35,621 bases of DNA from Chlorobiota bacterium (GTDB taxonomy: Bacteria > Bacteroidota > Bacteroidia > Bacteroidales > F082): assembly GCA_030618545.1 (NCBI GenBank), contig JAUXDH010000007.1, positions 1 through 35,621 of the forward strand. The letters are read 5' to 3'. The translations under genes were made by a program, and so were the position numbers. The notes under the pieces were generated by a model. That model searched no databases, was not told the DNA's origin, and worked only from the letters and a program-made list of their open reading frames with translations. Positions 18,717 to 27,823 of the stretch are shown one piece after another. Numbering within the stretch: position 1 is the stretch's first letter; every line of letters begins with the position of its first letter.

Positions 18717-19406
18717 ATGCCAACTCCTGAATACCTTCAAGTTCTTGAAAGCCGCTTTATGGCTCATGCTGATGCTGAGATATCTTTGCAGATGAAAAAG
18801 TATATGAAAGACAGGTTCGAATTCTATGGTATAAAATCACCTTTGCGCAGCAAACTGTATCGTGAGCATAAAAAACAATTTGGACTTATCCCGACAGATA
18901 AAAAAAGTAAAATAGTGAGGTGGTGCTGGAATGCTCCCCAAAGGGAATGGCAGTATTTTGCGATGGAGTTTCTGGGTAAAGAGACAAAGAAAGCTGACCA
19001 ACAACTTATAGAATTGTATGAGTTCATGATTGTCAATAAAAGTTGGTGGGATAGCGTCGATTACATAGCAGTCAATCTTGTCGGTCCTTTTCTTCAAAAG
19101 TTCCCTGAGAGAATTTCGGGCTTAACGGAAAAATGGATGGACTCGGGAAATATGTGGTTGCAGCGAACGTGTATCCTGTTCCAGTTGAAATATAAAAGTA
19201 ATACCGACACTGAATTGCTTGAAAGATTTATCATCCGGCTTATGGATTCAAAAGAGTTTTTTATTAGAAAAGCCATCGGCTGGGCTTTACGTGAATACTC
19301 AAAAACCAATCCTGAATACGTAAAAGAATTTGTCTTAACTCACCAACTCTCAGGGCTCAGCCATCGTGAAGCGCTTAAATGGATGGAAAACAAAGGAATG
19401 ATTTAA
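18717..19406 (+). CDS. DNA alkylation repair protein (AlkD-like HEAT-repeat glycosylase family)
   Basis: MKKYMKDRFEFYGIKSPLRSKLYREH..., 'NKSWWDSVDYIAVNLVGPFLQKFPE', 'FFIRKAIGWALREYSKTNPEYVKEFV...LSGLSHREALKW'. Confidence 0.92.
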   Translation: MPTPEYLQVLESRFMAHADAEISLQMKKYMKDRFEFYGIKSPLRSKLYREHKKQFGLIPTDKKSKIVRWCWNAPQREWQYFAMEFLGKETKKADQQLIELYEFMIVNKSWWDSVDYIAVNLVGPFLQKFPERISGLTEKWMDSGNMWLQRTCILFQLKYKSNTDTELLERFIIRLMDSKEFFIRKAIGWALREYSKTNPEYVKEFVLTHQLSGLSHREALKWMENKGMI

Positions 19407-19480
19407 ATCGTCCGCTTACATTTCAACCTTATTAATTCATACAATATTTCCTGTCTATTCCGTTATATTTGCGGCCTTTT

Positions 19481-20701
19481 ATGCTGAGCAACCTGATTAC
19501 ATATTTGTCACAATTATACATTCTCATTGGATTTTCTATCCTTATGCTTTTTACTTCGTGCACCGAGACACCTGAAAAGGTGAATGAAGTTGAAGTGATC
19601 CCGGAAGTTGATAAGGGTTTATTCATTAACCTGGATAGCATTATTATCAAGGAGAAATCTGAAGATCTTGACAGATTATTTTCTCGTCTGCAAAAAAGAA
19701 CCGGATTCAACGGTACAGTGTTATATGGTGAGAAAGGAAGAGTCATCTTTAAAAAGGCATACGGTTTCAGGAATGTGCGATATAAAAAGGATAGCCTTCA
19801 ACTGGATGATGCTTTTCAACTGGCATCAGTGTCGAAGATGTTCACAGCCATGGCCATCATGATCCTGAAAAACGAAGGCGAACTGAATTACGATGAAGAT
19901 ATCAGAACCTACCTGCCTGAGTTCCCCTATGAGGATGTGACTTGCCGATGGCTGATGACCCATCGCGCAGGATTGCCCAGGTACATGAGTCTGGCCCACG
20001 ATAAGTGGAAAAACAAAGAGCTTCCGTTGGATAACGACAATATGCTTGAGTTATTCGTAGAATATCATCCGGATAAATACTTCACTCCTGACAGGGGATT
20101 TCATTACTGTAACTCCAACTATGCAGTGTTGGTAAATGTTGTAGAAGCAGTTAGCGGAGAACACTTCGAGGATTTTATGGAAGAAAAGATATTTAATCCT
20201 CTCGGAATGAACAATAGTTTTGTTTACAATATGCGTGGTGATAGCGCGGTATCCCTCTTTGTAGAAAAAGGTGTTCCGGGCTTCCGGCATAGAGGATGGC
20301 GATGGAGGGAAATGGAAAACTATTACCTGAATGGCGTGATGGGAGACAAAGGAATCTATACTTCGGTAGAAGATCTTTATAAATTCGACCGGTCGCTGGA
20401 TCAGTTTACCCTCCTTCCCGATAGCATATTGAGGGAAGCCTTTAAACCCGGAAGTAAGAAATACTGGAAACGCAAGAACAATTATGGTTTTGGATGGAGG
20501 TTACGCGACGGAATGGACAGTACCGCATACCACTTCGGTTGGTGGAAAGGATTTCGCACTTTTTACATTCGCGACATGGAACATGAGAAAACATTGATTG
20601 TTTTATCCAATAAGGACAAGGGTCCCGGCTCAGATAATTTCTGGAATATCATCAAATCCGACACATTGCCGATTGGTCCGTATACCGAAGTGATGAATTA
20701 G
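19481..20701 (+). CDS. serine hydrolase, beta-lactamase class C-like lipoprotein
   Basis: Lipobox 'LMLFTSCTE'; SxxK in 'LASVSKMFTAMAIMIL'; YxN in 'FHYCNSNYAVL'. ATG at 19481 preferred; TATATTTG box at 19464-19471. Confidence 0.88.
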   Translation: MLSNLITYLSQLYILIGFSILMLFTSCTETPEKVNEVEVIPEVDKGLFINLDSIIIKEKSEDLDRLFSRLQKRTGFNGTVLYGEKGRVIFKKAYGFRNVRYKKDSLQLDDAFQLASVSKMFTAMAIMILKNEGELNYDEDIRTYLPEFPYEDVTCRWLMTHRAGLPRYMSLAHDKWKNKELPLDNDNMLELFVEYHPDKYFTPDRGFHYCNSNYAVLVNVVEAVSGEHFEDFMEEKIFNPLGMNNSFVYNMRGDSAVSLFVEKGVPGFRHRGWRWREMENYYLNGVMGDKGIYTSVEDLYKFDRSLDQFTLLPDSILREAFKPGSKKYWKRKNNYGFGWRLRDGMDSTAYHFGWWKGFRTFYIRDMEHEKTLIVLSNKDKGPGSDNFWNIIKSDTLPIGPYTEVMN

Positions 20702-20862
20702 ATTTTAATATCAGTGTAAATGAGCTAAAGACACTTCAATCAAATTCGCCAAATGAACCCTGTTACTGGTATTGGGACACCCATAGTTAAGTTAAAGCCC
20801 TTAAATGTCAATGGTAAAATGGTCTCTTTTATTCTCGTGATGAAAACCAGAGTGATTACAAA

Positions 20863-21558
20863 CTATGGCGAAACCAGTTTAAACCCAACTCCATGCACAT
20901 TCATCAATTCTACATCAGGATCTTCTTTTAAATACTTCCTGAGTTTGGTGATGTACACATCCATCGAACGGGCATTGAAATAGCTGTCATCGTACCAGAT
21001 TTTATTCAAGGCGGCAGACCGGTCCAATACATTGTTCATGTTCTGGCAAAGCAGCCTCAGCAGGTCGGCTTCTTTTGAGGTGAGCTTTTGCTGGCTGTTG
21101 TCTGTTGTAAGCATCTGCCTGTTGTAATCGAAAACATATTTGCCAAACTTGAAAACATTATCGCTGGGTTTGTTCTTTTTACCTTCCTCGACCCTCCTCC
21201 TGATAGCCCTTATCCGCAACAATAATTCCTCCATACTGAATGGTTTGGTCAGGTAATCATCAGCGCCCAGTTCAAGACCCTGAATCCGATCCTCCTGCAT
21301 GGATTTAGCAGTGAGAAACAAAAACGGGACATGTGCATCCAGCTTCCTGACCTCTTTGGCCAACGTAAATCCATCCATTACAGGCATCATGATATCGAAG
21401 ATACAAAAGTCAAATTCATTTCTCTTGAAAGTCTCGAGGGCTTCTTTACCATCGATGCACAAAGTCGCGTTAAAACCTTTGGCTTCCAGGTATGCTTTTA
21501 ACACATTACCCAGGTTCTTGTCGTCTTCAGCAAGAAGTATTTTAGTTTTTGTCTGCAT
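20863..21558 (-). CDS. OmpR/PhoB-family response regulator, RprY-like
   Basis: Receiver domain 'KILLAEDDKNLGNVLKAYLEAKGFNATLCIDGKEALETFKRNEFDFCIFDIMMPVMDGFTLAKEV...FLTAKS...GADDYLTKPFSMEEL'; winged helix 'YDDSYFNARSMDVYITKLRKYLKEDPDVELMNVHGVGFKLV'. Confidence 0.94.
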   Translation of the reverse strand: MQTKTKILLAEDDKNLGNVLKAYLEAKGFNATLCIDGKEALETFKRNEFDFCIFDIMMPVMDGFTLAKEVRKLDAHVPFLFLTAKSMQEDRIQGLELGADDYLTKPFSMEELLLRIRAIRRRVEEGKKNKPSDNVFKFGKYVFDYNRQMLTTDNSQQKLTSKEADLLRLLCQNMNNVLDRSAALNKIWYDDSYFNARSMDVYITKLRKYLKEDPDVELMNVHGVGFKLVSP

Positions 21559-21567
21559 ATTCAGTAT

Positions 21568-22992
21568 TTAATTATTTGGCAAATCAATTGTAAATGTTGA
21601 TCCTTTTCCAGGTTCCGAATCCACAGAAACCATACCGTTATGAAGTTCTGTAGTGGCCTTCACATAATTCAGACCCAGTCCGAATCCTTTGAAGTCGTGT
21701 ACATTTCCGGTAGGGACCCTGTACAGTTTATCAAATATTTTTTTCTGCGATGATTTACCGATTCCAATTCCGTTGTCTTTAACCCTGATGAGCAATGATC
21801 CCTCATTATTTATTGTGTTAATCACCACATGAGGTCTGTTCAGGTTGTATTTAAGAGCGTTATCGATCAGGTTGATCATGATGTTTGTGAGATGAATACG
21901 GTCGCCAAGCAGTATGGACCTGGCAGCTTTCAGTTCAAGATCGATTTTTCCGCCTTTTTCTTCGGCGGCAATGTTCTTACTATTGGCTGCCTGCCGGATG
22001 ATCTCATGCATATCAACCTCACTGGTTTTGAGTTTTAATGTCCCTTTTTCCAGAACCGCGGTTTGCAGTATTTGCTCAGCCATCGTACCAAGGCGTGCAT
22101 TTTCCTCGTTTATTACTCCTACATAATTGTCGAACATAACATCAGATTCTTTGATGTCACTATCTTTCAATGCTTCACAGGCAAGAGCAATTGTTGATAT
22201 CGGGGTTTTGAATTCATGGGTCATGTTATTGATGAAATCGTTTTTCATTTCTGAAAGACGTTTCTGACGGTAAATAATAATGATGCTGAATGAGAAACTG
22301 AAAATGATGACCAGGAAAAGAAAAACGGAAACAAACAACAGTTTCCAAAGCTGTCGGACTATGAAGCTCTGTTCATTTGGAAAATATATAAGGAGCTTAT
22401 TTGGGTAGGCGTACAGACTGCCCAGCGGGGCAAGGTTGAAAAAGTAACCTTCTTCAAGCAATTCATTAGGATACTGTCCGGATTTCTGAACGATCATAGA
22501 ATTGGTTGCCGGACTGAAAATACCAAATTCATAAGCGGTGCGGATGTTTTTATCCCTTAGTTCGCGGGCGATGAGCGAATCTATTATCTTTTTGTTTGAA
22601 AAAATAAAACTAACCGATTCCTGATCGTAATAATTAAAAGTAAGCTGTTGTAATGTTTTGCTGGCAAGATTGGTGTTTCGGATAAAATGGTCGAAGTCGG
22701 AAGGGCTTTGGAGGTTTTCTATATTCATAAGCATAACCTCATTAATGGAGTCGAATGTCTCATAAATTGACTGGTTATGACTGTAAGCTTTTTTCTGTTT
22801 AATCACCCTTTCATGCAGCCTCATCCGGTCAAGTTCATACACCACCCGCAACATAGCCTGGTTTACGTCCCTGAAAAAAACAGCCTGTTTAACCTTCACG
22901 GCATCCCTTATCCAGTAAACCTGGATAATCATCAAACCAATGGTTGCTGAAGTGACAAGTGCAATAATAAGACCGGTTGTCCACTTATTCAT
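21568..22992 (-). CDS. sensor histidine kinase, RprX-like
   Basis: H-box 'MTHEFKTPISTIALACEAL', N-box 'INLIDNALKYNLNRPHVVI', G-boxes 'VKDNGIGIGKSSQKKIFDKLYR', 'GFGLGLNYVK'. Start MNKWTTGLI (22992) favoured because TATTTTTG lies at 22997-23004. Confidence 0.93.
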   Translation of the reverse strand: MNKWTTGLIIALVTSATIGLMIIQVYWIRDAVKVKQAVFFRDVNQAMLRVVYELDRMRLHERVIKQKKAYSHNQSIYETFDSINEVMLMNIENLQSPSDFDHFIRNTNLASKTLQQLTFNYYDQESVSFIFSNKKIIDSLIARELRDKNIRTAYEFGIFSPATNSMIVQKSGQYPNELLEEGYFFNLAPLGSLYAYPNKLLIYFPNEQSFIVRQLWKLLFVSVFLFLVIIFSFSFSIIIIYRQKRLSEMKNDFINNMTHEFKTPISTIALACEALKDSDIKESDVMFDNYVGVINEENARLGTMAEQILQTAVLEKGTLKLKTSEVDMHEIIRQAANSKNIAAEEKGGKIDLELKAARSILLGDRIHLTNIMINLIDNALKYNLNRPHVVINTINNEGSLLIRVKDNGIGIGKSSQKKIFDKLYRVPTGNVHDFKGFGLGLNYVKATTELHNGMVSVDSEPGKGSTFTIDLPNN

Positions 22993-23088
22993 GAAACAAA
23001 AATATGCTATCAACTCATTGATAAACAGCTTTTAACTTTTATTAACACTTGTTAATCTTGGTTAACATTTTATTATTTGTACAACATA

Positions 23089-23220
23089 TACTTTTGTATC
23101 TGAATTTATAAGTAAAGAAAAAAGCCGGTTTGTAACTGTAATTTCCGGCCTAAAATTCTGCTTAATTTCATAATTGTTGGTTTTTGGTTAGCGGCCCCTC
23201 CCGGGGCCGCGTTTTTTTTG
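23089..23220 (+). ncRNA. candidate small RNA with own promoter and intrinsic terminator (not assigned to a family)
   Basis: TACTTTTG (23089-23096) -7-like box; internal gccgg...ccggc hairpin; strong terminator at 23191-23219; no ATG between the box and the terminator; dnaG has a separate promoter downstream. Confidence 0.5.
23191..23219 (+). terminator. strong intrinsic terminator
   Basis: gcggcccc (23191-23198) tccc ggggccgc (23203-23210) g tttttttt (23212-23219): perfect 8-bp GC stem plus T8. Confidence 0.9.
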
Positions 23221-23234
23221 TGGAAAAGTTACCG

Positions 23235-23264
23235 ATTGGATACCACTGTTTTAGTTTAACTTTG
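23235..23264 (+). promoter_or_regulatory. putative dnaG promoter
   Basis: ATTG (23235-23238) - 18 nt - TAACTTTG (23257-23264), 18 bp upstream of the dnaG ATG at 23283. Confidence 0.55.
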
Positions 23265-23282
23265 TAAGCCATTTTTTAAAGT

Positions 23283-25220
23283 ATGATCAAGCCCGGAACC
23301 ATACAGCAAATCATAGAAACATCCCGTATTGAGGAAGTTGTAGGAGACTTTGTTACCTTGAAAAAGCGAGGGGCAAATTACCTGGGGTTGTGCCCTTTCC
23401 ATAATGAAAAGACACCATCATTTTCTGTTTCTCCAAGCAAGGGGATATACAAATGTTTTGGTTGTGGAAAAGCAGGTAACGCTATTGGCTTTATCATGGA
23501 ACATGAGCATTACTCCTATCCTGAAGCCTTAAAGTTAATAGCAAAGAAATATGGCATCGAGATTGAAGAAGAGGAGATGACTCCTGAATTGCAGCAGGAA
23601 CTGGATGAAAGGGAAAGCATGTTTGCTGCAAACAGTTTCGTATCAAAATATTTCAGCAAAAACCTTATTCATACCGAAGAAGGAAAATCAATTGGCCTTT
23701 CCTACCTTAAGGAAAGGGATTTCCTGGAATCGACTATCGAGAAGTTTCAGCTTGGTTATGCTATCGACAAATGGGAGGATTATTCCAGGCACGCACTCAG
23801 CAACGGATACAAGAAAGAAGTGCTGATTAGTACCGGCATGAGCATCGCTAAAGACACCAGGCTTATTGACAGGTTCAGGGGGAGGGTGATCTTCCCTATC
23901 CACAACCTTACCGGTAAGGTGATCGGTTTTGGCGGAAGGATACTGTCGTCAGAAAAATCCACCGCCAAATACATTAACTCCCCCGAGTCGGACATCTATA
24001 ATAAAAGCAAGACTCTGTATGGGATCTACTTTTCACGCGGCAGTATCGTGAAAAGCGACAATTGCTTCCTGGTAGAAGGATACACTGATGTGATCTCACT
24101 CCACCAGGCAGGGATTGAAAATGTGGTGGCCTCATCCGGAACTTCTTTAACGGTGGATCAGATCAAACTCATAAAAAGATTCACCCAAAACATCACTATA
24201 CTATTTGACGGTGACCCCGCCGGGTTGAAAGCCGCATTTCGTGGAATTGATCTTATTCTGGAAGAGGGCATGAATGTGAAAATCGTACTTTTCCCTGATG
24301 GCGAAGACCCCGATTCTTATGTCCGAAGCCATCGTTCGAGTGAGGTGGAATCGTTTATCACCAATAAAGCAGTTGATTTCATCAAATTCAAAACAAACCT
24401 TTTGCTGGATGAAACAGTGGGTGATCCTGCCGGGAAGGCAAAGCTGATCAAGGATATTGTGGAGACCATCTCATATATCCCGGATGGCATCAACAGGACA
24501 GTTTACATCAAGGAGTGCAGTGTAATGCTGGATGTGCCTGAACAGACGCTGATGAATGAGCTGAATAAAAGATTGCGTCAGCGATTCCGCAGAAGGACAC
24601 AGACTCCCGAAGCCATTATTCCTGAACCGGAGACAAAAAGAGAGATTTCGGATCAGTTAAAAATCGACCCACTTGATATAGCTGCACATGAAGAACACCT
24701 TATTCGGGTGCTGCTGTTGTATGGCAACCTGACAATCAAACTCAAAGATCCCAATGGAGAAATTGATTGGGAAGGGCCGGTTTCAGAATATATAATCAAT
24801 GACCTGGAGCATGAGCAGATCACCTTTGAAAATGACATTTTCAACGAGATCCTGGCCGAATATATAGCAGCGAAAGAAAAAGGCCTTGAAGTGGATGAGC
24901 TATACTTTATCAATCATACAAGGACAAGCCTGGCTACAACTACCATCGAACTCATTGCCAGTCAGCACAACCTCAGTGAGAACTGGAAGAGCAACAAAAT
25001 ATATGTAAAAACAGAGCAGGATCAATTGAGCAACCTCACTATTGCTTCAGTGTTATCCCTGAAATCCAGGCTTATTGGAAAACAATTAAAGCACTTGGTA
25101 GAGGATATGAAAGTGACCGAGGATGACGGACAGATATTCATCTTGCAACAGCAGTTTTTCGAGTTGAAAAGTATCGCCAACGAAATCGACGACGTACTCA
25201 GTCGGACTTTTAATTATTAG
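23283..25220 (+). CDS. dnaG: DNA primase DnaG
   Basis: CHC2 zinc finger 'LCPFHNEKTPSFSVSPSKGIYKCFGCGKAGNAIGFIM'; Toprim 'FLVEGYTDVISLHQAG', 'ILFDGDPAG'. Confidence 0.97.
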   Translation: MIKPGTIQQIIETSRIEEVVGDFVTLKKRGANYLGLCPFHNEKTPSFSVSPSKGIYKCFGCGKAGNAIGFIMEHEHYSYPEALKLIAKKYGIEIEEEEMTPELQQELDERESMFAANSFVSKYFSKNLIHTEEGKSIGLSYLKERDFLESTIEKFQLGYAIDKWEDYSRHALSNGYKKEVLISTGMSIAKDTRLIDRFRGRVIFPIHNLTGKVIGFGGRILSSEKSTAKYINSPESDIYNKSKTLYGIYFSRGSIVKSDNCFLVEGYTDVISLHQAGIENVVASSGTSLTVDQIKLIKRFTQNITILFDGDPAGLKAAFRGIDLILEEGMNVKIVLFPDGEDPDSYVRSHRSSEVESFITNKAVDFIKFKTNLLLDETVGDPAGKAKLIKDIVETISYIPDGINRTVYIKECSVMLDVPEQTLMNELNKRLRQRFRRRTQTPEAIIPEPETKREISDQLKIDPLDIAAHEEHLIRVLLLYGNLTIKLKDPNGEIDWEGPVSEYIINDLEHEQITFENDIFNEILAEYIAAKEKGLEVDELYFINHTRTSLATTTIELIASQHNLSENWKSNKIYVKTEQDQLSNLTIASVLSLKSRLIGKQLKHLVEDMKVTEDDGQIFILQQQFFELKSIANEIDDVLSRTFNY

Positions 25221-25242
25221 TTATTTCAGGTAGGACAAACCT

Positions 25243-25690
25243 ATATAAAAAACTACCGGGAACAAACTCTTGCGAATCTATTCCCGGTCACTCCCTTCTC
25301 TGCCGTAGCGTTGAAGTTTGCGGCAGGTTGTGTTATTACGGCTGTTTACTTACTTCCACCCCATAGGGCTTCTGCTTTCTTCAGGCTTTCTTCCGGTTTC
25401 CGCCTTGCGGCTTCATCCTTCATCCGTCCCGGTTTCAATGTGGCTCCTCAATTTGGCTTCCCTTGCGGGTTACCTCTTTGAGATGGGTCCGGTTCCGCTT
25501 GCGCTTCCTCTTCTCCTGCCCTGGTCCCCCTTGCGGGTTTCCTGCTTGGTCGGGTCTGGTTTCCTCCGGTTGCCCTTTGGTTCCCTTTCCCTTCCAGGTG
25601 GTCCGGTCCAACTTCTTTCCGATTGCTCTTCTGTCCGTTTTTCCTTTCCGGGCTTCATTAAAACCTGCCCTTTATCTTCACCTGCTGACA
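25243..25690 (-). ncRNA. candidate large structured RNA (~440 nt), family not identified
   Basis: Minus-strand promoter at 25691-25723; GCAA-capped hairpins (plus-strand loops TTGC at 25405-25408, 25463-25466, 25531-25534, and 25270-25273 in the terminal hairpin); long-range complementarity 25662-25669 / 25322-25329; terminator hairpin 25255-25288 followed by a T-run. Confidence 0.65.
25249..25288 (-). terminator. terminal hairpin/intrinsic terminator of the minus-strand ncRNA candidate
   Basis: Minus strand: accgggaa-tag-attc-GCAA-gagt-ttg-ttcccggt-ag-tttttt; 8-bp perfect outer stem (25281-25288 / 25255-25262). Confidence 0.75.
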
Positions 25691-25723
25691 CAAATGTACG
25701 GCGATATTTTATAGATGCGCAAA
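25691..25723 (-). promoter_or_regulatory. putative promoter of the minus-strand ncRNA candidate
   Basis: On the minus strand, TTTG (25723-25720) - 21 nt - TACATTTG (25698-25691), matching the Bacteroidetes TTTG/TAnnTTTG layout. Confidence 0.6.
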
Positions 25724-25793
25724 TTTCCATAGTGGTTAAAACACACAAGAAATTAACAGGAGTTATCAACAATTGTTAATTATTCACAACAGA

Positions 25794-26246
25794 TTAATTT
25801 TCACGTATCTTCAGGAAGAATTCCTGTAAAAGCTGTTTACTTTCTTCCTCAAGTACACCCGAAGAAATTTGGGTAGAGGGATGCAAAACCGGTTTTTTAA
25901 CGAGGGAATATCCCCGTTTTTCGTCAGAAGCACCATACACAATTTTTCCTATCTGAGTCCAGAAAGCCGCCCCTGCACACATCAGGCATGGTTCAAGGGT
26001 GACGTAAAGGGTGCAATCTTTCAGGTATTTCCCTCCAATAAATCCTGAAGCCGCAGTAAAAGCCTGCATCTCGGCATGGGCAGTCACATCAGTTAAGGTT
26101 TCGGTTAGGTTATGTGTTCGGGCAATTATCTGGTTTTTGCAAACTATGACAGCCCCCACCGGTACTTCATCTTTATCAAAAGCTTTTTGAGCTTCCTTTA
26201 AAGCTTCTTTCATAAAGTGTTTATCGGAAAAAATGGTTAATGTCAT
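25794..26246 (-). CDS. tadA: nucleoside deaminase / tRNA-specific adenosine deaminase (TadA-like)
   Basis: 'TAHAEMQAFTAAS' (HAE) and 'TLYVTLEPCLMCAGAAFWTQIGKIVYGASDEKRGY' (PCxxC). Confidence 0.85.
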   Translation of the reverse strand: MTLTIFSDKHFMKEALKEAQKAFDKDEVPVGAVIVCKNQIIARTHNLTETLTDVTAHAEMQAFTAASGFIGGKYLKDCTLYVTLEPCLMCAGAAFWTQIGKIVYGASDEKRGYSLVKKPVLHPSTQISSGVLEEESKQLLQEFFLKIREN

Positions 26247-26265
26247 AATAATTAATCACTTTGGT

Positions 26266-27756
26266 TTAAGCGTCGATGCTTAAATCCGAATCCTTTTGGT
26301 CCAATGGTTTTTCTTTGGTCATTTTAACACCGGCAATCAAAACCAGTGTCGCCAGAATAAAGGCGTAAATAAATGACGACTTGGCCGAAAACTGGTCAGG
26401 ACGCAGGATACCCCAGGTAAACAAAATCACATTAAATGCAAAAGCAGAAAGGATGCTCGCAAGGGCTGCTTTCCGGAAATGGTAAACATCTTTTTTGATC
26501 AATGCCAGGAAAGTTATGGGAGCAAACAGGGCAATGGTCGAAATTCCGACGACCATCAGATCAACGATGTGTGGGAAAACAAGCGCTACGAAAAGGGCAA
26601 TGATCCCAAATACAATGGTAGTGTATCTTATCATGCGGTAAATAGTCTTTTGATCGACCTCCTTTTTCTTACTCCATCCGGCAAAATCCTTAACTGCCGA
26701 AATGGAAATAATGTTCAAAAAGCTGTCTCCGGATGACATCAGCGCCGACAACAAACCAACCACTGCGAAACCAAGGATAACGGGTCCGAGTTTTAGTCCG
26801 TAGATCATATAATCTTCAAGATGGCGGGCAATAAACTTGTAAGCAATATCGGCCGATTCGCTGCTACTTAACTCATGATCAAGTACCAGACGCATAGCCA
26901 TACCAATGAGCGGAAAAACTATATAAAACGGCAACATGCCCAAGCCTGATATTAGGCTGACCCTTTTGGCCACCTTTTCGCTTTTTGCCGCCAGAATGCG
27001 TTGCCAGATATCCATGCGGACGATGACCGACCAGGAAAGGAAAAGAGGAAGCGCTATTAAAAAATCTATGCCAAGGGCAGTACCGTTCAGCATGTTCGCA
27101 GGCAATTCGTTCATCCTTTCAAACATTACCGTATCCTTGAGGATACCCGGAATGAAAATCAGGAGAATCATAATTACAATGGCGGCAAACTGGATCATAT
27201 CGGTAATAATTACCCCCGACAATCCCGCGATGGCGGTGTAAACAATGACAATAATTGCCGAAATAATAGCCGCTGTGAGGTAATTCAAATCAAAGGAGAA
27301 TTTTAGCAGACTGGCCATAGCCACAAACTGCGCTGCCAATAAAAAGAAAAATATGAAAATATTAACCCCGCTTACCGTAGCTGAGAAAATTTTGGCAAAT
27401 TGAGGGTTTTCCTTAGTTGTGTATTTGTGGTTCAAAAAATGCGGAAAGCTGTAAATCTTATGAGTGGCTCCGTAAGTCCTGATCTTTCCGGCAAAAAAAG
27501 ACATAATGCCAAACCCGATAACGTAAGCGATTCCAATGCCTACCGCCGCAAAGCCCGATTCGTAACCCATGGCCATTAACCCGATGGAAGTTCCCCCTCC
27601 GACAAAGGTTGCCAGTACCGTAAACACTAAGGGCAGGGTTTTGGTGCGCCTGTTGTTTACCAGATACTGTTCAAGATCTGATGTTTTGATGTGGCGTAGT
27701 GATAGAATAACAATGAGAATGAGGTAAGCGACGATCCAGAAAATCAACCAATTCAT
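26266..27756 (-). CDS. sodium:solute symporter family protein
   Basis: 496 aa, many TM segments; 'LVFTVLATFVGGGTSIGLMAMGYESGFAAVGIGIAYVIGFGIMSFFAGKIR', 'GFAVVGLLSALMSSGDSFLNIISISAVKD'. Confidence 0.92.
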   Translation of the reverse strand: MNWLIFWIVAYLILIVILSLRHIKTSDLEQYLVNNRRTKTLPLVFTVLATFVGGGTSIGLMAMGYESGFAAVGIGIAYVIGFGIMSFFAGKIRTYGATHKIYSFPHFLNHKYTTKENPQFAKIFSATVSGVNIFIFFFLLAAQFVAMASLLKFSFDLNYLTAAIISAIIVIVYTAIAGLSGVIITDMIQFAAIVIMILLIFIPGILKDTVMFERMNELPANMLNGTALGIDFLIALPLFLSWSVIVRMDIWQRILAAKSEKVAKRVSLISGLGMLPFYIVFPLIGMAMRLVLDHELSSSESADIAYKFIARHLEDYMIYGLKLGPVILGFAVVGLLSALMSSGDSFLNIISISAVKDFAGWSKKKEVDQKTIYRMIRYTTIVFGIIALFVALVFPHIVDLMVVGISTIALFAPITFLALIKKDVYHFRKAALASILSAFAFNVILFTWGILRPDQFSAKSSFIYAFILATLVLIAGVKMTKEKPLDQKDSDLSIDA

Positions 27757-27823
27757 AAGCAGGATTTAGGGAAAAAGCAAATATAGAAGGATATGTTGAA
27801 TTGCATCTTCAAAGCCTCTGAAA

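Noticed and set aside
20753-20983. 76-aa + strand ORF between the serine hydrolase and the response regulator
   Set aside because: Largely antisense to the response regulator 3' end; no family resemblance and no clear promoter.
25243-25690. RNase P RNA or tmRNA identity for the minus-strand RNA
   Set aside because: I could not find the conserved RNase P P4 strands (GAGGAAAGUCC / ACAGAA..CGGCUUA) or tmRNA ends (tRNA-like TTCGANNC...CCA, tag ORF). Left unassigned.
25318-25779. 153-aa (+), 83-aa (+) and 100-aa (-) ORFs in the dnaG-tadA gap
   Set aside because: Overlapping open frames on both strands with low-complexity Pro/Leu- or Arg/Lys-rich translations. Hairpins, promoter and terminator fit a structured RNA better.
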